Part shown: piece after piece, positions 1 through 8,033 of the stretch
Layout of the letters: every line of letters starts with the position of its first letter
Position numbering within the stretch: the first letter of the stretch is position 1
Source of the DNA: Sphaerotilus uruguayifluvii
GTDB lineage: Bacteria > Pseudomonadota > Gammaproteobacteria > Burkholderiales > Burkholderiaceae_C
DNA: 64,000 nucleotides
Assembly (NCBI RefSeq): GCF_013294065.1
Contig: NZ_JABSNM010000006.1
Coordinates: forward strand, 162,978 to 226,977
Reading direction: 5' to 3'
Position numbers and translations under genes: made by a program
The notes under the pieces: model-generated
The model's database searches: none
Seen by the model: only the letters and a program-made list of their open reading frames with translations
What the model was told of the DNA's origin: nothing

Positions 1-264
1 CGCGTGCAGCATGCGCCGCGCGCCGCGGCTGGCGATGTCGTGCAGCACGATGTAGCTCGGGCGCAGGAACTCGAACTGCTGCTGCAGCGCCTCGGCCGGC
101 TCGCAGGACACGAAGAGCTCGCGCGTGTTGTTGCCGACCGGCCGGCCGATGTCGGCCGGCTCGTCGAGGTAGTCGCGCACGCTGCGCTGGATCTGCGTCT
201 CGTAGTGGTCCTCGTCGCCGTCGTGCACGGGCGGTCGCGAGCTCGGACCCGAAAGGGTGGTCAT
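1..264 (-). CDS. Unidentified protein, N-terminal part only
   Basis: An open frame starts with ATG at 264 on the minus strand and runs off the left edge of the window, so only about 88 residues are visible. A ribosome binding site (AGGAGA) lies about 8 bases before the ATG, which fixes the start. The visible part is hydrophilic and acidic at first (DGDEDHYETQIQRSVRDYL), then mixed alpha/beta in character. There is no signal peptide and no motif I recognise. It is transcribed away from nadB, with 133 bases between the two starts, so the two genes may share a divergent promoter region. I cannot assign a function. Confidence 0.6.
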   Translation of the reverse strand, partial: MTTLSGPSSRPPVHDGDEDHYETQIQRSVRDYLDEPADIGRPVGNNTRELFVSCEPAEALQQQFEFLRPSYIVLHDIASRGARRMLHA

Positions 265-397
265 GGCCGGTGTCTCCTGGGGAATCGCTGCAGGGCTCGA
301 AGAGGTCAAGAGAGGTCGACGAGAGAGACGGCACCGGCACGAAAACTGGACCGTATCATCCTATCATCCGGGCCTTGATTTCATATCGTGCGCCAGC

Positions 398-2104
398 ATG
401 TCTTTCAATTCTTCCACTTCTGACCACGACGCGCTGCCTGTCGTCATCATCGGTGCCGGTCTGGCCGGCCTGACCGTGGCCCTGGAGCTTGCGTCCACCC
501 GGCGGGTGATCGTGCTGGCCAAGCGCCAGCTCGGCGAGGCGGCCACGGCCTGGGCCCAGGGCGGCATCGTCGGCGTGCTGGGGCGCGACGACAGCATCGA
601 GAGCCATGTGCGCGACACGCAGGAGGCCGGCGCCGGCCTGGTCGACGAGCACACCGCGCGCTTCATCGCCGAGCGCAGCGCCGAGGCCATCGAGTGGCTG
701 GTCGAGCGCGGCGTGCCGTTCTCGCCCGACCCGGACGGCCCGCTGGGCCTGCACCTGACGCGCGAGGGCGGCCACGCGGTGCGCCGCATCGCGCATGCGG
801 CCGATGCCACCGGCTACGCCATCCACCAGGCGCTGCTGGCCGAGGTGGCGCGCCACCCCAACATCGAGCTGCGCGAGCGCTGGATGGCGATCGACGTGAT
901 CACCCCGCGCCACCTGCACAGCGACGCGGCGCCGCGCTGCCACGGCGTGTACGTGCTCGACCTCGACCACCAGCGCGTCGAGACGATCGCCACCAGCGCG
1001 GTGGTGCTGGCCAGCGGCGGCGTGGGCAAGGTCTACCGCTACACCAGCAATCCCGACACCGCCACCGGCGACGGCATCGCGATGGCCTGGCGCGCGGGCT
1101 GCCGGGTGGGCAACATGGAGTTCATCCAGTTCCACCCGACCTGCCTGTATCACCCGCAGGACCGCAGCTTCCTGATCACCGAGGCGCTGCGCGGCGAGGG
1201 CGGCCACCTGAAGCTGCCCGACGGCACCCGCTTCATGCCGGCGCACGATCCGCGCGGCGAGCTGGCACCGCGCGACATCGTCGCCCGCGCGATCGACTTC
1301 GAGATGAAGAAGCACGGCCTGGACCACGTCTGGCTGGACGCGACCCATCTAGGCGAGGCGTTCCTGAAGGAGCACTTCCCGACCATCCACGCGCGCTGCC
1401 TGGCCCTGGGCATCGACATCGCGCGTCAGCCCATCCCGGTGGTGCCGGCGGCGCACTACACCTGCGGCGGCGTGGTCACCGACCTGCTGGGCCGCACCGA
1501 CCTGCCGGGCCTCTACGCGGTCGGCGAGACCACCTACACCGGCCTGCACGGCGCCAACCGGCTGGCGAGCAACTCGCTGCTGGAGTGCGTGGTGCTGGGC
1601 AAGACCTGCGCCGAGACCATCGTCGCCGCGCCGCGCGCCGATCAGCCGCTGCTGCCGGCCTGGGACGAGAGCCAGGTGCACAACGCCGACGAGCAGGTGG
1701 TCATCGCCCACAACTGGGACGAGCTGCGCCTGCTGATGTGGAACTACGTCGGCATCGTGCGCACCACCAAGCGCCTGGAGCGTGCGCTGCATCGCATCCA
1801 GCTGCTGCGCGACGAGATCGACGACTACTACGCCAACTTCCGCGTCGACCGCGACCTGCTGGAGCTGCGCAACCTGGTCGACTGCGCCGAGCTGATCGTG
1901 CGCTCGGCCCTGATGCGCCAGGAAAGCCGCGGCCTGCACTACAGCCGCGACTTTCCCGATCCGCTGCCGGTGAGCTTCCCCACCGTGCTGGTGCGCCCGG
2001 CGCGCAGCCGGCGCGGCGCCGGCCTGGCGGGGCTGGGCATGGGGCTGGCCTCGCCGTCGGCGCCGGTGTCGCGGCCGCCGTCGTCGACCGGGCTGTGTGG
2101 CTGA
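398..2104 (+). CDS. nadB: L-aspartate oxidase NadB
   Basis: First enzyme of bacterial NAD synthesis: an FAD enzyme that oxidises L-aspartate to iminoaspartate, which NadA then condenses with dihydroxyacetone phosphate to quinolinate. The 568-residue product has the Rossmann FAD motif near the start (VVIIGAGLAGLTVALELA) and the AATAWAQGGI segment of the aspartate oxidase/fumarate reductase family. It also has the HPT box (FIQFHPTCLY), GLYAVGE and the HGANRLASNSLLE FAD-binding end. The C-terminal helical domain is present, so the length is normal. The ATG at 398 is the first that leaves a short natural N-terminus; no clear ribosome binding site precedes it. nadA lies 1.8 kb downstream on the other strand, so the two are not in one operon. 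Confidence 0.95.
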   Translation: MSFNSSTSDHDALPVVIIGAGLAGLTVALELASTRRVIVLAKRQLGEAATAWAQGGIVGVLGRDDSIESHVRDTQEAGAGLVDEHTARFIAERSAEAIEWLVERGVPFSPDPDGPLGLHLTREGGHAVRRIAHAADATGYAIHQALLAEVARHPNIELRERWMAIDVITPRHLHSDAAPRCHGVYVLDLDHQRVETIATSAVVLASGGVGKVYRYTSNPDTATGDGIAMAWRAGCRVGNMEFIQFHPTCLYHPQDRSFLITEALRGEGGHLKLPDGTRFMPAHDPRGELAPRDIVARAIDFEMKKHGLDHVWLDATHLGEAFLKEHFPTIHARCLALGIDIARQPIPVVPAAHYTCGGVVTDLLGRTDLPGLYAVGETTYTGLHGANRLASNSLLECVVLGKTCAETIVAAPRADQPLLPAWDESQVHNADEQVVIAHNWDELRLLMWNYVGIVRTTKRLERALHRIQLLRDEIDDYYANFRVDRDLLELRNLVDCAELIVRSALMRQESRGLHYSRDFPDPLPVSFPTVLVRPARSRRGAGLAGLGMGLASPSAPVSRPPSSTGLCG

Positions 2105-2225
2105 AAGGGTGAAATAAAGCTTTCAATCCATATTAATTTTTCGTTCAACAAGCGGCTAGAATCTTAATTCCTTCTTTCCGACCGCTTGAGGCCCCGGCAC
2201 GCCCGTGCCGGGCCGGAACGACAAC

Positions 2226-3494
2226 ATGTCCCGATCGCACTCCCGTCCGCTGACGGTCCTGACCTCGCTGTTCTTCATGTGGGGTCTGATCACCTCGCTG
2301 AACGACATCCTCATCCCGCACCTGAAGGCGATGTTCTCGCTGAGCTACGTGCAGGCGATGCTGATCCAGTTCTGCTTCTTCACCGCCTACTTCATCGTCT
2401 CGCTGCCGGCGGGGCGGCTGCTGCAGCGCCTGGGCTACCAGCGCGGCATCGTCGTCGGCCTGTGCATCGTCGGCGTGGGCTGCCTGATGTTCGGCCCGGC
2501 CGAGAGCCTACGCTCGTACCCGCTGTTTCTGGGCGCGCTGTTCGTGCTGGCCGCGGGCATCACGCTGCTGCAGGTGGCGGCCAACCCGTACGTGACGCTG
2601 CTGGGCCATCCGGACACGGCGTCGAGCCGGCTGAACCTGACGCAGGCCTTCAACTCGCTGGGCGCGACCGCCGGGCCGCTGCTGGGGTCGGTGCTGATCC
2701 TGGGGGCGGCCGACCAGGCCGCCTCGGCGGCGCAGGGCGGCGACAGCGTGCAGGGGCCGTACCAGGCGCTGGCGGCGACGCTGTTCGTGCTGGCGGCGGT
2801 GATGGCGATGTTCCGCCTGCCGGACGCACGCGCCATCGAGCGTGCCGCGGCCACCTCGGCCGGGGAGGTGCCCGCCGGCCGGCGCGGCCGCCTGACGGCG
2901 CACCGCCATCTGGTGCTGGGCGCGGTGGCGATCTTCGCCTATGTCGGCGCGGAGGTCGGCATCGGCAGCTTCCTGATCAACCTGATGGCCGAGCCCTCGA
3001 TCGCCGGACTGGACCATGCCAAGGCGGGCCAGTACCTGGCGATGTACTGGGGGGCGGCGATGGTGGGCCGCTTCGCCGGCAGCGCGATCATGCGCCGCGT
3101 CCGCGCCAGCCGCGTGCTGACGGTGGTGGCCGCGGCCAACGTGCTGCTGATCGGCGCGGCCATCGCGCTGGGCGGTCCGGCGGCGATGTGGCTGCTGCTG
3201 GCCACCGGCCTGATGAACTCGGTGATGTTCCCGACCATCTTCTCGCTGGCGCTGGAAGGCCTGGGGGCGCTCACCAGCCGCGGCTCGGGCCTGCTGTGCA
3301 TGGCCATCGTCGGCGGCGCGATCGTGCCACTGCTGCAGGCGGCGGTCGCCGACCGGGCCGGTCTGCTGGTGTCCTTCCTGGTGCCGCTGGTGTGCTATGT
3401 CTGCATCACGCACTACGGCGCGGCCGGCCACCGTCCGGTGGCGGTCGAGGAGGAGGCCGGTGCCCCGGCCGGGGCGCTGGGCGCCGCAGCCTGA
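2226..3494 (+). CDS. MFS sugar transporter, FucP/GluP type
   Basis: A 422-residue integral membrane protein of the major facilitator superfamily with about 12 hydrophobic segments. The N-terminal stretch FFMWGLITSLNDILIPHLK and the AANPYVTLLG and LTQAFNSLGATAGPLLG segments are hallmarks of the FucP/GluP family of proton-coupled fucose, glucose and galactose importers. The ATG at 2226 starts just before the first membrane helix; an upstream in-frame GTG at 2205 would only add seven residues. The 121 bases before it are AT-rich compared with the rest of the window and contain TAGAAT at 2157, a possible -10 element, without a convincing -35. The actual sugar cannot be read from sequence. Confidence 0.85.
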   Translation: MSRSHSRPLTVLTSLFFMWGLITSLNDILIPHLKAMFSLSYVQAMLIQFCFFTAYFIVSLPAGRLLQRLGYQRGIVVGLCIVGVGCLMFGPAESLRSYPLFLGALFVLAAGITLLQVAANPYVTLLGHPDTASSRLNLTQAFNSLGATAGPLLGSVLILGAADQAASAAQGGDSVQGPYQALAATLFVLAAVMAMFRLPDARAIERAAATSAGEVPAGRRGRLTAHRHLVLGAVAIFAYVGAEVGIGSFLINLMAEPSIAGLDHAKAGQYLAMYWGAAMVGRFAGSAIMRRVRASRVLTVVAAANVLLIGAAIALGGPAAMWLLLATGLMNSVMFPTIFSLALEGLGALTSRGSGLLCMAIVGGAIVPLLQAAVADRAGLLVSFLVPLVCYVCITHYGAAGHRPVAVEEEAGAPAGALGAAA

Positions 3495-3506
3495 ACGCTG
3501 GACGCG

Positions 3507-3523
3507 CGGCCGACGCTCGGCCG
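3507..3523. terminator. Hairpin between convergent genes
   Basis: Perfect 7-bp inverted repeat, CGGCCGA and TCGGCCG, with a 3-base loop, in the 30 bases between the stop codons of the convergent transporter and ComFB-like genes. There is no T-run on either side, so it is at best a weak or Rho-assisted bidirectional terminator. Confidence 0.4.
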
Positions 3524-3524
3524 T

Positions 3525-3809
3525 TCAGCGGCGGGCGCGCATCGCGATGCGCGCCTGCACGAACTCGAACGCGTAGGTCACCGCCTCGCCGATCGTCTGC
3601 TCGATCGCGAGGCGTTCCTTTTCGGTCAGGTAGAAGTTCAGGTCCACCGTGTGGCGGATGTAGCGCGAGCCCAGCCGGTTGAGCGCGACGCAGGCCACGT
3701 CGGGCAGCGCGTCGGCCTCGAGGTAGGGATAGTTCGGCGCCAGCCGGGTGACCGCGTCGAAGACCGGGCGCTCGTAGTGGTTGTGGACCGAGGTGAAGTC
3801 GATGTTCAT
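3525..3809 (-). CDS. ComFB-like protein (late competence family)
   Basis: A 94-residue protein resembling the ComFB family. Family members share an N-terminal N-x-x-E/Y segment, a central LPDVACVALNRLGSRYIRH stretch (the ALN-LP-RY core) and a helical tail; all are visible here (SVHNHYERPVFDAV, then the core, then EAVTYAFEFVQARIA). ComFB was named from the Bacillus comF operon, and relatives in other bacteria have been described as cyclic-dinucleotide receptors. The cysteine cluster of Bacillus ComFB is absent. The ATG at 3809 is chosen because the conserved part begins there; an in-frame ATG at 3849 would add 13 residues. Neither has a clear ribosome binding site. The gene reads in the same direction as nadA, 85 bases downstream of it. 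Confidence 0.65.
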   Translation of the reverse strand: MNIDFTSVHNHYERPVFDAVTRLAPNYPYLEADALPDVACVALNRLGSRYIRHTVDLNFYLTEKERLAIEQTIGEAVTYAFEFVQARIAMRARR

Positions 3810-3894
3810 GGCCGGGCGGTGAGTGGGATCGTCGTGATCCGTCTTCATCGGCCCGGCCGGGACCCGACTTGAACCGCGGGTCCGTGCCGCCGTC

Positions 3895-5007
3895 TCAGGC
3901 CGCGCCGATGTTGGGCACGAAGCCCTGGGCCGGCCTGGCGATCGCCGCCGGGTTGGCCTTGACGAAGTCGAGCATGCGGTCGATGCAGCCCAGCGCCTGC
4001 GAGCGCACCGGCTCCTCGACATGGATCTCGCCGCTGCCCTTCTCCAGGCAGTCGATCACGCCCTGCAGCGCGTTCATCGCCATCCACGGGCAGTGCGCGC
4101 AGCTCTTGCAGGTGGCGCTGTTGCCGGCGGTCGGCGCCTCGATCAGCCGCTTGTTCGGCGCGGCCTGCTTCATGCGGTGGAACATGCCGTTGTCGGTGGC
4201 GACGATGAACTCGGGCGCGTCCATCTCGATGACCGCCTTGAGCAGCTGCGCGGTCGAGCCGACGACATCGGCCTGCTCGACGACGCTCTGCGGCGACTCG
4301 GGGTGCACCAGCACCTTGGCCAGCGGATGCTCCCGGCGCAGCAGCTCCAGCTCGGTGCCCTTGAACTCGTTGTGCACGATGCAGTCGCCGGTCCACATCA
4401 GCATGTCGGCGCCGGTCTGGCGCTGCACGTAGCTGCCCAGGTGGCGGTCCGGCGCCCACAGGATCTTCTTGCCCTGCGCATGCAGGTGGCCGACGATCGA
4501 CAGCGCGCAGGAGCTGGTGACCATCCAGTCGGCGCGCGCCTTCACCGCGGCGCTGGTGTTGGCGTAGACGACGACGGTGCGGTCCGGGTGCGCGTCGCAG
4601 AAGGCGGCGAACTGCTCGGCCGGGCAGCCCAGGTCGAGCGAGCAGGTCGCGTCCAGGTCGGGCATCAGCACGCGCTTCTCGGGGCTGAGGATCTTGGCGC
4701 TCTCGCCCATGAAGCGCACGCCGGCCACGACCAGGGTCTGCGCGGCGTGGTCGCGGCCGAAGCGTGCCATCTCGAGCGAGTCGGAGACGCAGCCGCCGGT
4801 CTCGATCGCCAGGTCCTGCAGGTCGCCGTCGACGTAGTAGTGGGCCACCAGCACCGCGCCGCGCTCCTTCAGCAGCGTGCGGGCGCGCTCCTTCAGCGCC
4901 AGGCGCTCGTCGCGGGTCAGCGGCTTGGGCACCTTCGCCCAGGCCAGCGCGGTGCAGCTCTGCCCGCTGGCGTCCTGGCGGGTGTAGTCGAATTGGAGTT
5001 CGGTCAT
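3895..5007 (-). CDS. nadA: Quinolinate synthase NadA
   Basis: Makes quinolinate from iminoaspartate and dihydroxyacetone phosphate with a [4Fe-4S] cluster. The 370-residue product carries the three cluster cysteine contexts of the family: [21 protein letters not shown] and [13 protein letters not shown]. The substrate-binding [40 protein letters not shown] and TAGNSATCK segments are also in order. The length is typical of the proteobacterial form. The ATG at 5007 has a GAG-type ribosome binding site (TTGGAGTTCGG when read on the plus strand is coding, so the site is weak). The iron-sulfur cluster makes the pathway sensitive to oxygen, as known for the family. Confidence 0.95.
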   Translation of the reverse strand: MTELQFDYTRQDASGQSCTALAWAKVPKPLTRDERLALKERARTLLKERGAVLVAHYYVDGDLQDLAIETGGCVSDSLEMARFGRDHAAQTLVVAGVRFMGESAKILSPEKRVLMPDLDATCSLDLGCPAEQFAAFCDAHPDRTVVVYANTSAAVKARADWMVTSSCALSIVGHLHAQGKKILWAPDRHLGSYVQRQTGADMLMWTGDCIVHNEFKGTELELLRREHPLAKVLVHPESPQSVVEQADVVGSTAQLLKAVIEMDAPEFIVATDNGMFHRMKQAAPNKRLIEAPTAGNSATCKSCAHCPWMAMNALQGVIDCLEKGSGEIHVEEPVRSQALGCIDRMLDFVKANPAAIARPAQGFVPNIGAA

Positions 5008-5092
5008 GGTCGTCGTGCGGGATCGCGGGGATGAGGGCGCGATCCTAGCCGAGTCGCCTGGCCGAGTCGCGCCTGCGGGCCGGCCGGAGGCG

Positions 5093-6337
5093 TCAGCGCC
5101 ACTGGTTGCGCGCCACCGCCGCCTGCCAGCGTGCGGCCGACAGGTCGCCGAAGTCGCGGTCGATGCAGGCCAGCAGCAGCAGCCCGGGCTGACGCGGCAG
5201 CGGCAGGGCGAGGTGGTGGCGGCCGGCGGCGGTCCACATCAGCTCGGCCGGGGGCGCCTCGACCGCGTCGTCGCCCGTCGCCTGCTGCGCGCGCCACATC
5301 GCGCAGGTGCGGCGCGCCGCGCGCTCGATCTCGGCCTGCGCGGTCTCGGTGGCGGCGTCGATCGCCAGCAGCTCGGCGCCGTCGACGCTCACCAGCGCGG
5401 CACCGACCACGCCCGGCCCCATCGCCAGCACGCCGAGCATGCGGGCGACCCGGGTCTCGTCCAGGTCCGCGCCGGCGGCGGCCCGTGGGGCGGGCGATGG
5501 CGACGGAGAGGGCAGGTCGTGGGCGGCGTGGGCGTGAAGGGGCGTCGTCGGCATCGGGGACGGGAAGGCGGGTGGCGAAGCAGGGGGGGGGAGGGTCGGG
5601 GCTGCGGGTGCAGAGGCGGTCACGGGCACGGGCACGGGCACGGGCGCAGCAGGCGCGGCCGGGGCCTCGCCCTGGCCGCAGACCATCGCGACGAGCTGCT
5701 GGCTCCAGTCCGGCGCGCCGGACTGGAACAGTTCGAGTACATGGATGCGCAGGCCGCGCGGCCAGTGCGAGCGGCGCAGCCGGTCGGCGCGGCTGGGCTT
5801 GTCGGCCGGCGAGACCAGCAGCAGCGGCGGGCCCTGCCAGCTGTCGGGGCGCACGCGCTCGCCGATGCGGCGCACCAGCTCCTTGTCCTGCCCGGAGCCG
5901 GCCAGCACGACCGCGCGGTCGGCCTGCGCCAGCAGCGACAGCGCCACCGGCAGCGCCAGATCGTCGCCGGGCGCGGCCTCGACCTGGATCACGCCGAGCG
6001 TCTGGCCGGAGGGCGTCGGCACCAGCGTGCTGCGCAGCCGTGCCACCGGCGTGTCGGGGCGCTGTTCCTGCACCAGCACGATCTCGCCGATCGCGCCATG
6101 CGCGGCCTGGGCCAGCGGTCGCAGCGAGAAGGCCGGCCAGCTCGCCTGCGGATCCCAGACGACGATGTGCTGCCCGGGAGGCGCCGCGTCGCGCGGGAAC
6201 AGCATCCCGAGCGGCGGCGCGTCCGGCCGCTCGGCGCGGGTGCGCAGCTCCCGGGTGGTGAAAGGGACCGCATCGGCGGCATCGGGGGGCAGGCCGCTCG
6301 GGCCGGCCCAGGCGTCCTGGGTCGTCTGCTTCGGCAT
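5093..6337 (-). CDS. Protein with C-terminal Roadblock/LC7-like domain (second of pair)
   Basis: A 414-residue soluble protein of unknown role. Residues 1-230 form an alpha/beta region with no motif I can name. It contains hydrophobic strands such as [15 protein letters not shown] and [11 protein letters not shown]. Then comes a roughly 65-residue linker made almost only of Pro, Ala, Val and Ser, encoded in part by four GGGCAC-type hexamers (5621-5647) and a run of nine G (5583-5591; C on the coding strand). The last 125 residues (from about [18 protein letters not shown]) look like a Roadblock/LC7 fold: a regulatory domain that binds small GTPases or forms dimers. It begins 32 bases after the end of the gene at 6370-7719, which ends in a similar domain, so they are very likely one operon. 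No GTPase gene is adjacent. Confidence 0.7.
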   Translation of the reverse strand: MPKQTTQDAWAGPSGLPPDAADAVPFTTRELRTRAERPDAPPLGMLFPRDAAPPGQHIVVWDPQASWPAFSLRPLAQAAHGAIGEIVLVQEQRPDTPVARLRSTLVPTPSGQTLGVIQVEAAPGDDLALPVALSLLAQADRAVVLAGSGQDKELVRRIGERVRPDSWQGPPLLLVSPADKPSRADRLRRSHWPRGLRIHVLELFQSGAPDWSQQLVAMVCGQGEAPAAPAAPVPVPVPVTASAPAAPTLPPPASPPAFPSPMPTTPLHAHAAHDLPSPSPSPAPRAAAGADLDETRVARMLGVLAMGPGVVGAALVSVDGAELLAIDAATETAQAEIERAARRTCAMWRAQQATGDDAVEAPPAELMWTAAGRHHLALPLPRQPGLLLLACIDRDFGDLSAARWQAAVARNQWR

Positions 6338-6369
6338 GGGGTCGGGAGAGGTCCGGCGCGGGGCCCGGA

Positions 6370-7719
6370 TCAGATCAGCACCTGCTGCGCTTCCATGATG
6401 CGGTAGCGTGTCATCGCGAGGTTGCTGCGCAGCTTGTCGAGCACCGACAGGATGAACAGGTCCGGATGCGCGCGCAGCGTGCGCAGGATGTGGTATCGGC
6501 TGCCGGCGGTCACGAGGATCTCCTCGAGCGGGTCGCCGGGGCGCGAGTGGCCGAGCTGGCGCAGCGTGCGCCGGTGCGTCTTCCAGATCTCGGAGGCGGC
6601 CAGCGCGGCGCGGTCGATGTCGGGGCCGCGCGCCGGACAGGCGACGATCGCGCCGGTCATGCCGTTGACCAGCGCGACGAAGATCAGTCCGTCGAGCACC
6701 GTCAGCTCGTCGAGCACCGCCTGCGCGCGCCGGGTGTCGATGCGCGGCTCGCCGCCGGTGACGATCTCGCCCAGCGGCGCCGGTGCGTTCTCGGGCAGCG
6801 CCGCGGCCGGGTGACCGACGAAGACGGTCGCCTGGCGCGTCGGCAGCGCCGCGGCCTGGGCGCGCTGCAGCTGGCTCTCGGTCAGCGGCATCGGCGCGCT
6901 GCCGCTCTGCAGCGGCGCGGGCGCGCTCGGCGTGGCCTGCTCGGTGCGCAGCTTCTGCCAGTGCGCGAGCATGCGGTTCCAGACCGCGCTGGCGCTGGTG
7001 AGCGACTCGCAGATCGCCTCGACGCGCACCTGGTCCGGCCATTCCATCTGGCGGATGCGCGTCATCAGCGCCGCGGCGTTGATCGGCAGCATGAACAGCA
7101 GGTTGCGGCACTGCCACTGCAGGCTGTGCGCGGCCTGGTGGATGTCCTCGAGCATCGACTCGACGTCGGCCGGCGCCATCGGCCCGACGATCACCACCGA
7201 CAGGTCGGAGCGCTCCATCAGCGCGATCTGCACCTCGGCGGCATCGCGGCCCTCGGCCTGGATGTCGGCGTAGTAGATCTTCAGCGTGTCGTCGGTGCGA
7301 CGCGGCAGCATCGTGCGCTCGATGTCGGCCAGCGGCGCCAGGCTGGTCTGGTCGCGCAGGTGCAGCCGCTCGATCGGCTGGCCGCTGGCGTCGGCCAGCG
7401 CGCGGATCACCGAGGCGGCCCACATGTGCGAGGGGTCGCAGATCGTGATCAGCTTCTGCCGGACGAAGGTGTCCTTGCGGCTGCTGGCGAAATGCGCGCG
7501 CATCGCCTGGGCCGGCGAGCCGTTGACCAGCAGCTCGTCGCGGTGCGGATCGGCCGCGGGCTCGGCGGCCTGGGCGTAGTCTTCCTCGCCGGCCACGCCC
7601 ATGATCGTGGTGGTCGCGAAGTCCGCTTCCTGCAGCTCGCGCTCGCGGTCTTCCTTCCGATTCGAGCGGTTCACCGCCTCCCGGAGCGGGGTGAGATCGC
7701 CAAAGAGGCTCTTGAGCAT
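6370..7719 (-). CDS. Protein with C-terminal Roadblock/LC7-like domain (first of pair)
   Basis: A 449-residue soluble protein. The ATG at 7719 is chosen because GAGAAG sits just before it; in-frame starts further upstream lack one. After a charged start (MLKSLFGDLTPLREAVN), residues about 100-270 form an alpha/beta domain with strands KLITICDPSHMWAASVIRA and LSVVIVGPMAPADVESML. A Gln/Ala-rich linker follows, then from about residue 335 a Roadblock/LC7-like domain (DELTVLDGLIFVALVNGMTG to LDKLRSNLAMTRYRIMEAQ). I do not see a Walker or GTPase motif in the N-terminal domain. The next gene downstream has a similar C-terminal domain, so the two products may pair through these domains. The function is unknown. 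Confidence 0.7.
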   Translation of the reverse strand: MLKSLFGDLTPLREAVNRSNRKEDRERELQEADFATTTIMGVAGEEDYAQAAEPAADPHRDELLVNGSPAQAMRAHFASSRKDTFVRQKLITICDPSHMWAASVIRALADASGQPIERLHLRDQTSLAPLADIERTMLPRRTDDTLKIYYADIQAEGRDAAEVQIALMERSDLSVVIVGPMAPADVESMLEDIHQAAHSLQWQCRNLLFMLPINAAALMTRIRQMEWPDQVRVEAICESLTSASAVWNRMLAHWQKLRTEQATPSAPAPLQSGSAPMPLTESQLQRAQAAALPTRQATVFVGHPAAALPENAPAPLGEIVTGGEPRIDTRRAQAVLDELTVLDGLIFVALVNGMTGAIVACPARGPDIDRAALAASEIWKTHRRTLRQLGHSRPGDPLEEILVTAGSRYHILRTLRAHPDLFILSVLDKLRSNLAMTRYRIMEAQQVLI

Positions 7720-8033
7720 GTTCTTCTCGGGGGTCGTCGCGGTCCGATGAAAATCTGTACGGATGCCGTACTTTAGTCGCTCGCGTGCACTGCGGGCAGA
7801 TTCCGCGTGAAAGTTCATGCTGCAAACGTCTGCGTGCAGCGCGGGGCTTGACTTTCTGGTGATTCCTGAATTGAAAAAACAATATGGCGACGTGAAGTAT
7901 TCATCGAATGTCCGGTCGCTTTGTATGAGCTTGAAGCCGGGTGTGTCCGTACCGCGCGAGCTGTAACGAGGCGTGGGCCGGTTGTCCTGTCGGTTTCGCG
8001 GCACACTGCTGCCGTCGTGTCCGTGTGTCTGTC
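7720..8033. promoter_or_regulatory. Divergent intergenic region, 314 bases
   Basis: Lies between the divergently transcribed Roadblock-like operon and dsbD. It contains an AT-rich island at about 7850-7900 (TTGACTTTC, then TTGAAAAAACAATATGG) that must hold the promoters, but I cannot match a full -35/-10 pair with confidence on either strand. No RNA gene, repeat or conserved riboswitch is visible. Short frames inside it lack ribosome binding sites and are not reported as genes. Confidence 0.4.

Noticed and set aside
4-378. Plus-strand open frame at the left edge
   Set aside because: Antisense to the minus-strand frame that has a ribosome binding site; no translation signal of its own.
7850-7900. 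TTGACT and TTGAAA as -35 elements for dsbD
   Set aside because: No acceptable -10 at 16-18 bases from either hexamer.
7815-8006. Small frames in the 7720-8033 region
   Set aside because: No ribosome binding site, no homology visible, and they lie in a divergent promoter region.
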